A stretch of DNA of 56,862 nt from Bacteroidota bacterium (GCA_014190575.1 BJGQ01000018.1:1-56862); one strand, 5' to 3'; counted from the first letter of the stretch, positions 26,301 through 34,675 are shown. Notes: generated by a model from the letters alone, not told the origin. Numbers and translations: made by a program.

Positions 26301-28713
26301 CAACATTGGCTGCACTCAAATTAAGAGGAACCCCTTGACAAATTGGAGCATTGCTCGTTGGAGTTGGAGTAAGAGGAATAGGATTTAAAACAACTGTAGT
26401 TGTTGATGGCGCACTTAAACATCCAAGTTTAACAATGATGCAAGAATAAACTCCGGCATCGGCAGGAACAGTTGAATTGATAATTGGATTTTGCAATGAT
26501 GATGTAAATCCATTCGGCCCTGTCCACTGATAAGTTGCATTGTTAATTGTGGCAGCATTTAATTGCAAAGTGGCTCCTACGCAAATCGGACTTGTATTTG
26601 AAAGAACAGGTGCGGCAGGAACAGGATTAATAATTACAGTTGTTGTTCCTGCATTTGTATTTGTACATCCATTTGCAGTTACAGATAAAGTATAAACTCC
26701 GCCATTAGCATTTGCAGCATTTGGTATAACAGGATTTTGTACTGAAGAAGAAAATCCATTCGGACCAATCCAAGAATATGAACCTCCAACAATTGTTGCA
26801 GCAAATAAATTTATAGGAGTTCCAGGACAAACTGCACTGTTAGATGTTGGAGCGGCAACGGGTATTGGATAAATAACAACATTGGTTGTGAGTGGTAAAC
26901 TGTTGCAACCGTTCACTTGAATGGTTAAAGAATAATTTCCTGCATTTGCAGTTGTTGTATTTGGAATTGTTGGATTCTCTTGAGTAGAAGAAAAACCATT
27001 CGGACCGGTCCATGAATAAGTAGCCCCTGCTACTAATGCAGCAGTTAAGTTTAATGGATTTCCGGGACAGAAAGGTGCATTGTTAAAAGGAGTTGGTGCA
27101 GTGGGGCTTGGATATAAAACAACATTTGTTGAAGATGAAGCACCTGTGCAACCGCTCACTGTAATTGTACAGAAATAATTTCCGGCATTCGCGGCGACAG
27201 TATTATTAATAATTGGGTTTTGAAGTGAAGATGAAAATCCATTCGGCCCGGTCCATGAATAGGTTGCAGCTGCAACTGGAACTACAGAAAGTTGTAATGG
27301 AACGCCAACACAAATGGGAGCATTGCTCGAAATAACTGGTGCAGCAGGAATTGGATTAACAAAAACAGTGGTATTACCTGCATTGGTGCTTGTGCATCCA
27401 AGCGCGGTAACTGCTAAATGATAAACTCCTGAATTTGCAACAGTAGCATTTGTAATAACGGGATTTTGAAAAGAAGAAGTAAAACCATTCGGCCCAGTCC
27501 ATGCATAAGTACTTGGAGTAACAGGAACAGCAAATAAATTTATAGGTGAACCAACACAAACAGGACTGTTGTTGGATGGTGTAGCAATTGGAATTGGATT
27601 AACAGTTACAATAGCTGTTGCCGTATCAGCACATGGATATCCTTTATTTACAATTAGCTTCACAGTATAAGTTCCGGCTGTGTTGTAGGTATAATTTGGA
27701 GAAAATAAATGTGAAGTATCTGCATTTCCTGCTGCTCCGAAATCCCAATAATAATAAGTTGCGCCAGTGCTTGTATTTGAAAAAGTAAGAGGCGAACCCT
27801 TGCAAACGGTAAATGTGGGCGGAATTATAGCAACCACATTTGTTATGCATTGAACCACATTGAATTGAAAATCTCTATAATGTGTGCTTAACAAAACTCC
27901 ATTGCGATATTCTTTCACACATATGCCAACCATAAATTGCCCTAGCGTGTTTGGAATGCCCGTGATCATACCGGTTACAGAATTTATACTTACTTGTGGT
28001 GAGCCTCCAACGGGATTGTTAAATGTAAAACCTCCGGCAAAAGGCACAAGAGAATATGGAGGTGGAGATGCAGGAAGAGGATTGGGATTAGTTTGACTAC
28101 CCCCGTTAAATGGGCTATAAAAACTATAAACTAATTGGTCACCATCGATATCTGTTGCAGAATGATTAAAAACCAAGGGCTCGTTTACACAAATACAAGT
28201 TGGTGGAAAGTTAACGAATTCAGGGCTACTATTTCCAGAAGCAACTGCAGAACCAGGTATTGTTGCCATATAAGTAGCTCCGTAATTATCTGATGGATTA
28301 ACCACATTTAGTATGGTGCCATTTCTGCAACACTTTTGAAAAACAATTGTGTATCCACCTGCAATCGGAGGTAATAATTTATTAGTTGTGTAAATTGCTT
28401 CTTCAACACAAATATTTGGAGGTGTGGTTAAACAAATGTTTCCGGTGTTATTTGGAATTGGAATTGGTCCCGGAAAAGTTACAGAAACCGAATCAACCAA
28501 CGCAAGTGTTGTTGAATTAAAAAAGTAAAATTTTATGGAACTTGTAAATGGGGTGGAGGAATTGCAATCTCTATATAACTCTAATTTTATTTGATAAACA
28601 TTACTTCCTAAATACTTATAAGTTAACTCTCCTCCCACAATGTGAGTTGCTTTAGTAGAAATTGGATAAAGCCAAAATGCAACCACAAAAAATAGAAGGA
28701 GGATTTTCTTCAT
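23389..28713 (-). CDS. Giant PKD/Ig-like repeat surface protein with gliding-motility (CHU_C) C-terminal domain
   Basis: The protein has 1774 residues. Order: Sec signal (1-22); an N-terminal domain with conserved cysteines (THIVGGELTYKYLG, RDC, KCCRNG); one PKD domain (about 300-370); eleven Ig-like domains of about 81 residues (about 372-1265), each with a [YF]xW[TI]GP core and one Cys pair; five further PKD-like domains (WNFG, WTFGDD, WFFGDG); and a C-terminal CHU_C/gliding-associated sorting domain starting with FIPNAFTPNNDGVND. The last domain is recognised by T9SS (type B). It should be exported and displayed as a long fibre-like adhesin. The PKD and Ig blocks are close repeats, so assembly error cannot be excluded. 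Confidence 0.92.
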   Translation of the reverse strand: MKKILLLFFVVAFWLYPISTKATHIVGGELTYKYLGSNVYQIKLELYRDCNSSTPFTSSIKFYFFNSTTLALVDSVSVTFPGPIPIPNNTGNICLTTPPNICVEEAIYTTNKLLPPIAGGYTIVFQKCCRNGTILNVVNPSDNYGATYMATIPGSAVASGNSSPEFVNFPPTCICVNEPLVFNHSATDIDGDQLVYSFYSPFNGGSQTNPNPLPASPPPYSLVPFAGGFTFNNPVGGSPQVSINSVTGMITGIPNTLGQFMVGICVKEYRNGVLLSTHYRDFQFNVVQCITNVVAIIPPTFTVCKGSPLTFSNTSTGATYYYWDFGAAGNADTSHLFSPNYTYNTAGTYTVKLIVNKGYPCADTATAIVTVNPIPIATPSNNSPVCVGSPINLFAVPVTPSTYAWTGPNGFTSSFQNPVITNATVANSGVYHLAVTALGCTSTNAGNTTVFVNPIPAAPVISSNAPICVGVPLQLSVVPVAAATYSWTGPNGFSSSLQNPIINNTVAANAGNYFCTITVSGCTGASSSTNVVLYPSPTAPTPFNNAPFCPGNPLNLTAALVAGATYSWTGPNGFSSTQENPTIPNTTTANAGNYSLTIQVNGCNSLPLTTNVVIYPIPVAAPTSNSAVCPGTPINLFAATIVGGSYSWIGPNGFSSSVQNPVIPNAANANGGVYTLSVTANGCTNTNAGTTTVIINPVPAAPVLSNTSPICVGATLQLNAATINNATYQWTGPNGFTSSLQNPIINSTVPADAGVYSCIIVKLGCLSAPSTTTVVLNPIPLTPTPTSNAPICQGVPLNLSAANVAGAAYSWTGPNGFSSTLSNPIINNSVIANAGIYSLTINVNGCNSLPLTTSVIIYPTPNSIATSNSPTCDGQAIHLFASTIAGGTYSWIGPGGFSSTQQNPTIPISSVVNAGIFTVTATANGCLGNPSNTTVVVNLIPASPIIGNNAPMCSGQTLNLTAQNVAGGTFHWTGPNSFNSLLQNPVITNVPFANSGIYNATVTVVGCTSLPASTNAVINLSPPATPINNGPLCDGQNLNLTTTPVAGSSYSWTGPNGYTSNQQNPVINNVSVANNMGSYLLTMTLAGCVGNTVSTNVVIHPIPAVPVLSSNSPICAGQTLQLNAANVMNGIFAWTGPNSFSSALQNPTIPTTTLAASGTYNATVKVFNCTSPASSIVVLVKPVPLAPGATSNSPLCAGQTITLNAGNIAGGIYSWTGPLAFTSALENATRTNSIVTHSGNYSVTASVNGCASSASTVSVIVHPIPSSSFNFTPPSLCAGDNSIATYTGLSLANATYNWNFGSAISTGGPGQGPYNLSWINAGNYNVSLSVTENGCTSPSTSHSIIVFPIPTSTFNLPAAICQSDSALISYAGSATATGTYTWNFGGGIILSGIGQGPYQIKYNSAGTYNITLTVSENGCPSSVTTHSIIVNPVPTSDFIVTPSVICPDQNALITYNGTATSGATFNWNFDSGTINSGTGIGPYLIHFLNSGIDTITLSVTENNCTSSVISQIVLIDLLPQVLFTVTDSLGCDPFTTSFINQSVLGNSFEWTFGDDGASADENPTHTYAPGNFTVKLIVTTSSGCIDSLTKPNFIKVLNNPVAKFFANPESETVTELKEATFNFTNQSVYANSYKWFFGDGDSSTIFSPSHTYVDSGNYSVMLIAYDNIGCTDTFIFGKFIVVPNINYFIPNAFTPNNDGVNDIFYVYGRSLQNVHLKVYDRIGEKVFESNGIYQGWDGTFKNSPGNSGVYVYYAEVETMKGDIIILKGDVTLIW
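24915..27600 (-). repeat. Tandem array of eleven Ig-like domain repeats inside the giant adhesin
   Basis: Eleven units of about 243 bp (81 residues) occur in tandem, each with a P-(I/V)-C-x-G start, [YF]xW[TI]GP and NP(I/V)I core, and a GC near the end. They group as A-B-C / A-B-C in the first six units: A ends with GCTxTNAGxTTV, B has LQL and SLQNPII, C has GCNSLPLTT. Units 7-9 keep traces of the same order. The family identity is inferred from motif pattern; boundaries are approximate. Confidence 0.8.
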
Positions 28714-28928
28714 TTCAATTTCAATAGTACACCATTTATCTCATAAATTTGTATTCAATCCGATTAGTATTTTGCCAATCTTACGCTGCTATTACTCCCG
28801 CCTTCTTTTGTTATCGGTAAATCTGATTTTGAACTAATCAAGAATACTTTTAAAACAAGAAGATAAAAAAATAAACGGGTGAAAATCCATCATTCATAGG
28901 TGAATGATTAAACATATAAAAATTTGTG

Positions 28929-29001
28929 TGGTGAGACCCAGATTTGAACTGGGGACGCAAGGATTTTCAGTCCTTCGCTCTACCAACTGAGCTATCCCAC
29001 C
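28929..29001 (-). tRNA. tRNA-Phe (GAA)
   Basis: The minus strand folds as a complete cloverleaf: acceptor GGTGGGA (29001-28995) pairs with TCTCACC. The D arm is GCTC AGTTGGTA GAGC. The anticodon stem AAGGA/TCCTT encloses CTGAAAA, giving anticodon GAA. The T arm is CCCAG TTCAAAT CTGGG. The discriminator is A. CCA is not encoded and must be added post-transcriptionally, as is common in Bacteroidota. Confidence 0.95.
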
Positions 29002-29018
29002 ATTGGTTAAGAGGGCGG

Positions 29019-29026
29019 CAAATATA
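29019..29026 (-). promoter_or_regulatory. Candidate promoter element for tRNA-Phe
   Basis: The minus strand has TATATTTG, a perfect TAnnTTTG, 17 bases before the tRNA 5' end. The TTTG copies further upstream (29051-29058) are at a 24-bp or longer spacer, wider than usual. The rest of the gap up to dnaN (about 29027-29355) holds no gene I can support. A TATATTTA at 29263-29270 could serve dnaN. Confidence 0.45.
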
Positions 29027-29355
29027 GTTGCTTAACTGAATAATGGAAATCAAACAAAATGTCATTTAACTGAATTTCATTTAATCGACCTTGTTTTATT
29101 TGTTAAATTTTACTGAAACAATTAATCATGAGAATTAAAACCGAAACTCATCTTAAGTTAATTAGGCAGAAAATGATTAGTAGAAAAAATTAGTTTTCGT
29201 TGAGCAATTGATAGATGAAAAATGAGTCAACATACTTTCCAATCATGCTATTTCAAAATATTTATATTTACCCCCATAAGAAATTTATTCATTCCAATAA
29301 TTAAAAGTCATTCTGCGATTTCAGTATGAGTAAGACCAAACAAACAGACAACAAA

Positions 29356-30474
29356 ATGAAATTTATAGTTTCTACAGGTGCACTGCTGAAGCAGTTATCG
29401 TTGATTGATGGAGTAGTGAGCACCAATACCGTATTACCTATTCTCGAGGATTTTTTATTTGAGATAAAAAAATCAAAACTCACTGTGTTCAGTACCGACC
29501 TTGAAACCTCAATGAGTACTACTCTTGATGTGGAAGCCAAAGAAGATGGAAAGATTGCCATTCCGGCCCGCATGCTCATGAATATTTTAAAATCGCTGCC
29601 CGAGCAACCACTTACATTTAGTATCGATGAACAGAGTTATGCAATTGAAATAACTTCTGATAACGGTAAGTATAAACTCACCGGCGAAAATGGCGATGAC
29701 TATCCACGCATTCCGGTTGCCGAAGATATTAAGGATATAAAAATCAGTTCATCTGTTTTAAAAAATGCTATCAATAAATGCTTGTTCGCGGTTGGTACTG
29801 ATGATTTGCGACCTGCAATGACTGGGGTAAATTTTGAACTGACTACTGAAGGAATAACATTCGTTAGTACCGATGCACACAAGTTGGTTCGCTTCAAAAG
29901 ATTTGATACTCGCAGTGCAACTTCTGCTTCATTTATTGTTCCACGCAAAGCATTGCAGTTAGTGAATGGTGCATTGCCTTCCGAAGACACTCAGGTAAAT
30001 CTTTCGTATAACAACAGCAATGCATTTTTCAGTTTCGGAACAGTAAATCTTATTTGCCGGTTGATTGATGCACGCTTTCCAGATTACAATGCAGTAATAC
30101 CTACTGACAATCCAAACAAATTAATTATTGGCGCCAACGAAATTTTGAATTCGCTTCGCCGTTTAATTATTTTCTCTAACAAAACCACGCACCAGGTAAC
30201 TTTTGAATTGAAGGGAAGCGAACTCACCATCACCGCGCGCGATTTGGATTTCAGCAATGAGGCAACAGAAAAATTAGTTTGTAATTACAATGGCGACGAT
30301 ATTGAAATATCATTCAACGGTCGTTTCCTCAGCGAAATATTGAGTGCTTTAAGTACTGACGAAGTTAAGTTCGAATTCAGTACGCCAACAAGAGCATCGT
30401 TAATTTCTCCTACCGCAGGTGACGATAAAGAAGATACGCTGATGCTCGTGATGCCGATTATGGTAAATAATTGA
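29356..30474 (+). CDS. dnaN: DNA polymerase III beta sliding clamp
   Basis: The beta subunit forms the ring-shaped clamp that tethers the replicative polymerase to DNA. The protein has 372 residues from ATG 29356, which begins MKFIVSTGALLKQL, the family's normal start. An in-frame upstream start at 29326 would add ten polar residues (SKTKQTDNK) with no counterpart in the family. Three clamp domains are visible: LPILEDFLFE in the first, FAVGTDDLRPAMTGVNFEL in the second, and a C-terminal TLMLVMPIMVN motif typical of the beta clamp. dnaA is not adjacent, so this is not the classical oriC neighbourhood. Confidence 0.97.
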   Translation: MKFIVSTGALLKQLSLIDGVVSTNTVLPILEDFLFEIKKSKLTVFSTDLETSMSTTLDVEAKEDGKIAIPARMLMNILKSLPEQPLTFSIDEQSYAIEITSDNGKYKLTGENGDDYPRIPVAEDIKDIKISSSVLKNAINKCLFAVGTDDLRPAMTGVNFELTTEGITFVSTDAHKLVRFKRFDTRSATSASFIVPRKALQLVNGALPSEDTQVNLSYNNSNAFFSFGTVNLICRLIDARFPDYNAVIPTDNPNKLIIGANEILNSLRRLIIFSNKTTHQVTFELKGSELTITARDLDFSNEATEKLVCNYNGDDIEISFNGRFLSEILSALSTDEVKFEFSTPTRASLISPTAGDDKEDTLMLVMPIMVNN

Positions 30475-30480
30475 TTGATA

Positions 30481-30530
30481 ATTCTTCGACAAATTCAGAA
30501 TTACATGTCACACTGAATTTATCGAAGAAT
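30481..30530. repeat. Imperfect palindrome of the 'TTCGACAAGCTCAG' interspersed type, likely bidirectional terminator
   Basis: ATTCTTCGACAAATTCAG (30481-30498) is the inverse complement of CTGAATTTATCGAAGAAT (30513-30530) except for one position. The inner GTCACACTGAATTT and flanking TTCTTCGAC strongly resemble the common intergenic palindrome TTCGACAAGCTCAG/CTGAGCTTGTCGAA (from memory). It fills the 60 bp between the convergent stops of dnaN and the DUF5606 gene. Confidence 0.6.
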
Positions 30531-30534
30531 GAAT

Positions 30535-30972
30535 TTATTCAGCAGGTTTTTCTATTTTCTCCTCTGCAAGCTTCAACTCTTCTTCAGTCTTTATTAAGTT
30601 ATTTGCTTTTAAGATGTGGAACCAACGCACCATCTTTTTTATGTCGCTGTTGTGAACACGCACCTTATCATGAGTTGGAATTACAACGGTAAAATATTTT
30701 CGCAACTCATCGTTCGATGCTTTTGCATCTGGTAAAGGAGTAGCGGTTTCTGCCTTTAACATATCAGCAAAAACAAATTTGAGTTCACGGTTTTCATCAT
30801 TGTCTAAATAAATAGTGATGTTTTCCAATGAAGAAATGTTGTGTACCCTTGCAGAGATGAATTGTGATTTTCCATCTTCGAGCCCCGTAACAATTACTCC
30901 GTTTGATTTGGACGAAAGAACTCTAAAAAGTCCTGACATTCCGGTGATGGCAACTATTTCTTGAAATTCCAT
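30535..30972 (-). CDS. DUF5606-type protein of unknown function
   Basis: A cytoplasmic protein of 145 residues with no signal or membrane segment. The N-terminal part starts EFQEIVAITGMSGLFRVLSS and continues with VTGLEDGKSQFISARVHN, a small beta domain matching my memory of DUF5606, found across Bacteroidota. The second part (SNDELRKYFTVVIPTHDKVRVHNSDIKKMVRWF) is helical and also conserved in that family. The tail is Glu/Lys-rich. Function is not established. Divergent from the TMTC-like gene; a TTTG-N21-TATTTTCG promoter is placed ahead of it. Confidence 0.75.
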   Translation of the reverse strand: MEFQEIVAITGMSGLFRVLSSKSNGVIVTGLEDGKSQFISARVHNISSLENITIYLDNDENRELKFVFADMLKAETATPLPDAKASNDELRKYFTVVIPTHDKVRVHNSDIKKMVRWFHILKANNLIKTEEELKLAEEKIEKPAE

Positions 30973-30991
30973 AAAAGAAAATTTTGGGTTG

Positions 30992-31024
30992 CGAAAATAG
31001 AAATATTTTTAAGCGCCGAACAAA
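30992..31024 (-). promoter_or_regulatory. Candidate promoter of the DUF5606 gene
   Basis: Minus strand: TTTG (31021-31024), a 21-bp spacer, then TATTTTCG (30992-30999; one mismatch from TAnnTTTG), 20 bases before the start. It shares the intergenic segment with the divergent gene at 31034. Confidence 0.45.
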
Positions 31025-31033
31025 ACAGTTTAA

Positions 31034-32923
31034 ATGGTCAAACAAAAACTTCCGAATCTAAAACCGATTGAAGTTAAACCACTGATAAAAACAGAGTGGT
31101 ACGAACAACCAAATGTACAGGCAATTGTGCTTGCCATTGTTGCTATTGTTTTATATGCTGTCACTTTTCAGAATGAGTGGGCGTTGGATGATGTCATCAG
31201 CATCACCATGAATTCATTTACACAAAAAGGATTTGCCGGAATACCCGACCTGTTATCGAAAGATAGTTTTTATGGTTTTATTGGAAATGCAAGCGACCTC
31301 TCTGGTGGAAGGTGGCGACCACTTGCATTAATAAGTTTTGCAACTGAAATAGAAATTTTTGGTTGGAAGAAAACAGGTGTTGACAAAAATTTATCGCTCG
31401 CACATTTCATGCATTTCAATAATGTTTTATTGTATGCCGCCATTGCATTTTTACTTTATCAGTTATTGTATAAGCACATCACAAAAAAAATCTGGCCTTC
31501 ATTCATCATCACTTTATTGTTTGTTGTTCATCCCATTCACACTGAGGTAGTGGCTAATATCAAGAGTCGTGATGAATTGCTTTCGTGGCTATTCCTTTTG
31601 CTCACTTTAATTTTTGCACTCGACTGGAAAAAGAAAAACAAAATTATTTTTCTGCTGATGAGTGTAGTTTGTTTTTTTCTTGCACTGTTGTCAAAAGAAA
31701 ATGGCGTCACATTCATTGCCATACTTCCAATTACTTTTTTCTGTTTCACTAAAATGGATTGGAAAAAAAGTTTTCTGGCAACAGTTCCATTTATCATCGT
31801 CACAGTGCTTTATATTATTCTGCGATTTTCCATTATTGGTTTTGTGAACAAAGAAATTACAGAGGTTATGAATTCGCCTTACTTGTATGCAACACCTATG
31901 CAGGCACTCGCTACAAAAATATTTGTACTCGGAAAATATATTCTGATGCTTTTTCTCCCGCTGAAACTCAACTACGATTATTCATTCAATCAAATTCCTT
32001 ATACAAATTTTGGTGACTGGCGAGTCTTACTTTCTATCGTTCTTCAACTTGCATTATTGATTTATGCTTTAACACAAATCGGCAAAAAGAGTCTGGTTGC
32101 TTACGGAATTCTGTTTTATTTCTTCAGTGTATTTATCGTTTCCAATCTGGTGGTTGATACCGGTGGAGTAATGGGCGAACGATTTTTATTTCAGGCATCT
32201 TTTGGATTTTTAATAGCGGTTGTTTCGGTGATTTCTATATTGTTTCAGAAGATTAATTTGAATGAAAAAATTTTGAAACAAATTGCGACAGTAATTCTCA
32301 TTGTGATTATTCTGCCTGCTTCATACAAAACATATTCGCGCAGTAAGGAATGGAAAAATGATAAAGTGCTTTTTATTAAAGATGCGCTTACGAACCCCAA
32401 TAGTGCGCGAACTAATAATGGAGCAGGAACCTCGTATATTTTTTTAGGCGATGAAGCACAGGTTTCAATACTAAAAAAAGCATTTTACGACAGTTCGGTT
32501 TATTTATTAAAAAAAGCAATGCGCATTCATCCTAAATACACTGACCCTTACCTGAATCTTGGAGTTGCTTTCAACCGAAAAAAGATAATAGATAGTGCCG
32601 AATATTATTGGAACAAAGCACGCGAACTTCAACCATCGCATCCGAAACTTGGTGAGTTTGATAAAGTATTGGTAGCCGGCTTTCTTTCTACTGCCAATGA
32701 AAATTATCGAAAAGGTGATACATCAAAAGCAATTAATGATTATCGAAAAGCTGTAAAGTATGGCCCTACCGATTCAAAAACTTGGTACAACCTTGCTGGA
32801 ATTTATTTTACTACTCATAAATTTGATAGCGCTAGAATCTGCTTCGAACAAACTTTAAAACTGGATCCGAAAGATGCAATGGCGGCTAAAGCGCTGAACT
32901 ACATGAATGCAACTAAAAAATAA
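31034..32923 (+). CDS. TMTC/DUF1736-like membrane protein with C-terminal TPRs
   Basis: The protein has 629 residues. Its first half is a polytopic membrane domain with features of the GT-C/O-mannosyltransferase (TMTC) kind: an acidic first loop ALDDVISI, a WRPLALISFATEIE segment, and HPIHTEVVANIKSRDELLSWLF. About ten helices extend to residue 440. The C-terminal part from about 480 contains TPR motifs (LNLGVAFNRKKIIDSAEYYWNKA; TWYNLAGIYFTTHKFDSA). Homologues are thought to transfer sugars to proteins using lipid-linked donors, but activity of bacterial forms is mostly inferred. It could glycosylate exported proteins. Confidence 0.8.
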   Translation: MVKQKLPNLKPIEVKPLIKTEWYEQPNVQAIVLAIVAIVLYAVTFQNEWALDDVISITMNSFTQKGFAGIPDLLSKDSFYGFIGNASDLSGGRWRPLALISFATEIEIFGWKKTGVDKNLSLAHFMHFNNVLLYAAIAFLLYQLLYKHITKKIWPSFIITLLFVVHPIHTEVVANIKSRDELLSWLFLLLTLIFALDWKKKNKIIFLLMSVVCFFLALLSKENGVTFIAILPITFFCFTKMDWKKSFLATVPFIIVTVLYIILRFSIIGFVNKEITEVMNSPYLYATPMQALATKIFVLGKYILMLFLPLKLNYDYSFNQIPYTNFGDWRVLLSIVLQLALLIYALTQIGKKSLVAYGILFYFFSVFIVSNLVVDTGGVMGERFLFQASFGFLIAVVSVISILFQKINLNEKILKQIATVILIVIILPASYKTYSRSKEWKNDKVLFIKDALTNPNSARTNNGAGTSYIFLGDEAQVSILKKAFYDSSVYLLKKAMRIHPKYTDPYLNLGVAFNRKKIIDSAEYYWNKARELQPSHPKLGEFDKVLVAGFLSTANENYRKGDTSKAINDYRKAVKYGPTDSKTWYNLAGIYFTTHKFDSARICFEQTLKLDPKDAMAAKALNYMNATKK

Positions 32924-32931
32924 TTTATTCT

Positions 32932-32976
32932 TAAAAAAAATATGCCATCCCTTCGAGGGATGGCATATTTTTTTTG
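32932..32976. terminator. Bidirectional rho-independent terminator
   Basis: A perfect 13-bp stem ATATGCCATCCCT/AGGGATGGCATAT (32940-32952 with 32956-32968) encloses a TCG loop. It is flanked by A-run and T-run tracts on both sides, so it can terminate the TMTC-like gene and the convergent gene at 32991. Confidence 0.85.
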
Positions 32977-32990
32977 CTTTGAAAAATTTT

Positions 32991-33494
32991 TTATGGCAAG
33001 TAATGAAATGAGTTGAAGAATTTATCTTTCTCGGCCTCAGGAACTTCGCCTAAAATTGGATTGCAAGTAAGTTCAAATAATTTATTGTCTTTATAAAATG
33101 CGCGCACTAATGATTTTAATCCAAACATTTCGTAACGATATTCCATACACAAACCACCATTGAACTGAATTTCTTTCATGTCAGTAATTTTGGTTGAGAA
33201 AGTAGTTTCAATCACATCAACATTGCTATTCACCCGGTCGCGAAAAGTTTGTTCGGTGTATGATGAAGTTCCAAAATCAATACTGATATAAAAATTAGTA
33301 AGCGGTTCATCCAATGTTGCAGATATAAACCAGTTGTCGCCCTTCTTATCAGCTTTAGGTTTTTCAGGAAACAGCACTTCAAATTTTGCTTTCTTCTTTT
33401 CTGAAAAAGTTACCCAATCACCACCGCCATATTTAAAAGATAAAAGCAAAATGAGTACAACAGAAATAATTGATAATCGAAAGGCAGTTTTCAT
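32991..33494 (-). CDS. Secreted protein of unknown function
   Basis: The protein has 167 residues. The N terminus is a signal or membrane anchor (AFRLSIISVVLILLLSFKYG). The mature region begins WVTFSEKKKAKFEVLFPEKPK, a pattern of small periplasmic beta proteins with 'FPxxP' motifs. It then has strand-forming stretches and two cysteines (GGLCMEY, ELTCNP). I do not recognise a catalytic site. It is likely periplasmic. It is a single gene ending at a shared terminator. Confidence 0.68.
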   Translation of the reverse strand: MKTAFRLSIISVVLILLLSFKYGGGDWVTFSEKKKAKFEVLFPEKPKADKKGDNWFISATLDEPLTNFYISIDFGTSSYTEQTFRDRVNSNVDVIETTFSTKITDMKEIQFNGGLCMEYRYEMFGLKSLVRAFYKDNKLFELTCNPILGEVPEAEKDKFFNSFHYLP

Positions 33495-33570
33495 TCTTAA
33501 TTTTTTTGTGAATTTAACATCACTACGAATCGATATTTATAAAGTTAACACCAAGTAATTAACAGGCTCA

Positions 33571-34605
33571 TTATTTTTTTCCTTTCAGATAGGCAGTGCA
33601 CCGCTCATCAATATTTTTTCGAATGTTCATGTAAAACAAACCATAATCAAGAATGTGATATATTTTCCAATCGAATAAATTGCTTCCACGAAAATCAGGT
33701 TTGTTAATCCACAACAATCCATCGTGTACTTGCGCATCGCAAATGTTAGGATAGATGTGATGAATGTCTTTCAATAACCCGCCTTCATTTTTTTGATAGC
33801 TGCAATAAACGGAATCAATATTCCAACTCAAGGGATTTGTGCAAATAGAATGATTCAATCCTGCGGAATAATATCCCGGAATAAATTTATTTGAAAAGGT
33901 GTTCCACGAAATCCAGCAATCAGTTTGAGTTGAATCTTCGCAGGGCGCAATGCAGCAAAACGAATCTTTGGGAACAGGCATGCCAATCAAGTAGGCACAC
34001 ACTAATTGTTTTTGTAAAGGCTTGTTGTCAAAAAAATCTTTCAGCAATAGTGCCGCGTGAATAGTTCCCTGACTGTGCCCTGCAATAATTATAGGCCGAC
34101 CATTATTATAATGTTCTAAGTAATATTCGAATGCATTTTTCACATCGGCATACGCAGTGTCGAGCGAATTTCTTTTTGCGTCTTTATCAATTGTATAAAA
34201 TGCGCTGATGTGTGCCTGTCGGTATCGGGGTGCATAAATTTTACACGACACATTGAACACGCTCGCTTGTAATTTTATTGTTGACTCATCTGTTTTCTCA
34301 TTTAGCTTTTTGTCGTTTACATCACCGTTCCATTTATATTCTCCTGTTGGTTCGTAGGTATAAATTGTCGGGTGAATAAAAAACACATCCACCTTTGCTG
34401 TGTCTTGTCCGTATTTTAAATTTTTGTCAGGCATTTCATCTGCTTCATCCTTTATAGTTGGCAAGGCAGCCCACGAAGAATTTTTACTGTAATCGGGAAT
34501 TGGAGGAACAACACTTTCACTATACGGAGTTTGAATAATATATCGCTTGGATACTTTACATGAAATGAAAGTGGAGAGAAGAATAAAAATAAAAATTGAG
34601 CGCAC
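33571..34605 (-). CDS. DUF3089-type lipoprotein, alpha/beta hydrolase fold
   Basis: The protein has 344 residues. The signal ends FISC with Lys (Cys about residue 16), a plausible lipobox. The body matches my memory of DUF3089: VDVFFIHPTIYTYEP near the N terminus, YAPRYRQAHISAF, and the nucleophile elbow IIAGHSQGTIHAALLL, with Ser in GHSQG (about residue 177). DUF3089 proteins are predicted esterases or lipases. It should be tethered to the envelope facing the periplasm or surface. It lies 70 bp after nhaD on the same strand. Confidence 0.85.
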   Translation of the reverse strand: MRSIFIFILLSTFISCKVSKRYIIQTPYSESVVPPIPDYSKNSSWAALPTIKDEADEMPDKNLKYGQDTAKVDVFFIHPTIYTYEPTGEYKWNGDVNDKKLNEKTDESTIKLQASVFNVSCKIYAPRYRQAHISAFYTIDKDAKRNSLDTAYADVKNAFEYYLEHYNNGRPIIIAGHSQGTIHAALLLKDFFDNKPLQKQLVCAYLIGMPVPKDSFCCIAPCEDSTQTDCWISWNTFSNKFIPGYYSAGLNHSICTNPLSWNIDSVYCSYQKNEGGLLKDIHHIYPNICDAQVHDGLLWINKPDFRGSNLFDWKIYHILDYGLFYMNIRKNIDERCTAYLKGKK

Positions 34606-34675
34606 GAAAAATTTATAAAAATGGAATGCAAGAATACAATGAATGAGTTGATAGAAAAATTCGTGCTTTATATTT

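Noticed and set aside
24915-27600. CRISPR-like repetition
   Set aside because: The repeats are about 243-bp coding Ig domains in frame, not short direct repeats with spacers.
29326-29355. Upstream dnaN start
   Set aside because: The extra SKTKQTDNK residues do not fit the family; MKFIV at 29356 does.
30471-30692. 73-codon plus-strand ORF after dnaN
   Set aside because: It covers the palindrome and the antisense of the DUF5606 gene; no protein-like features.
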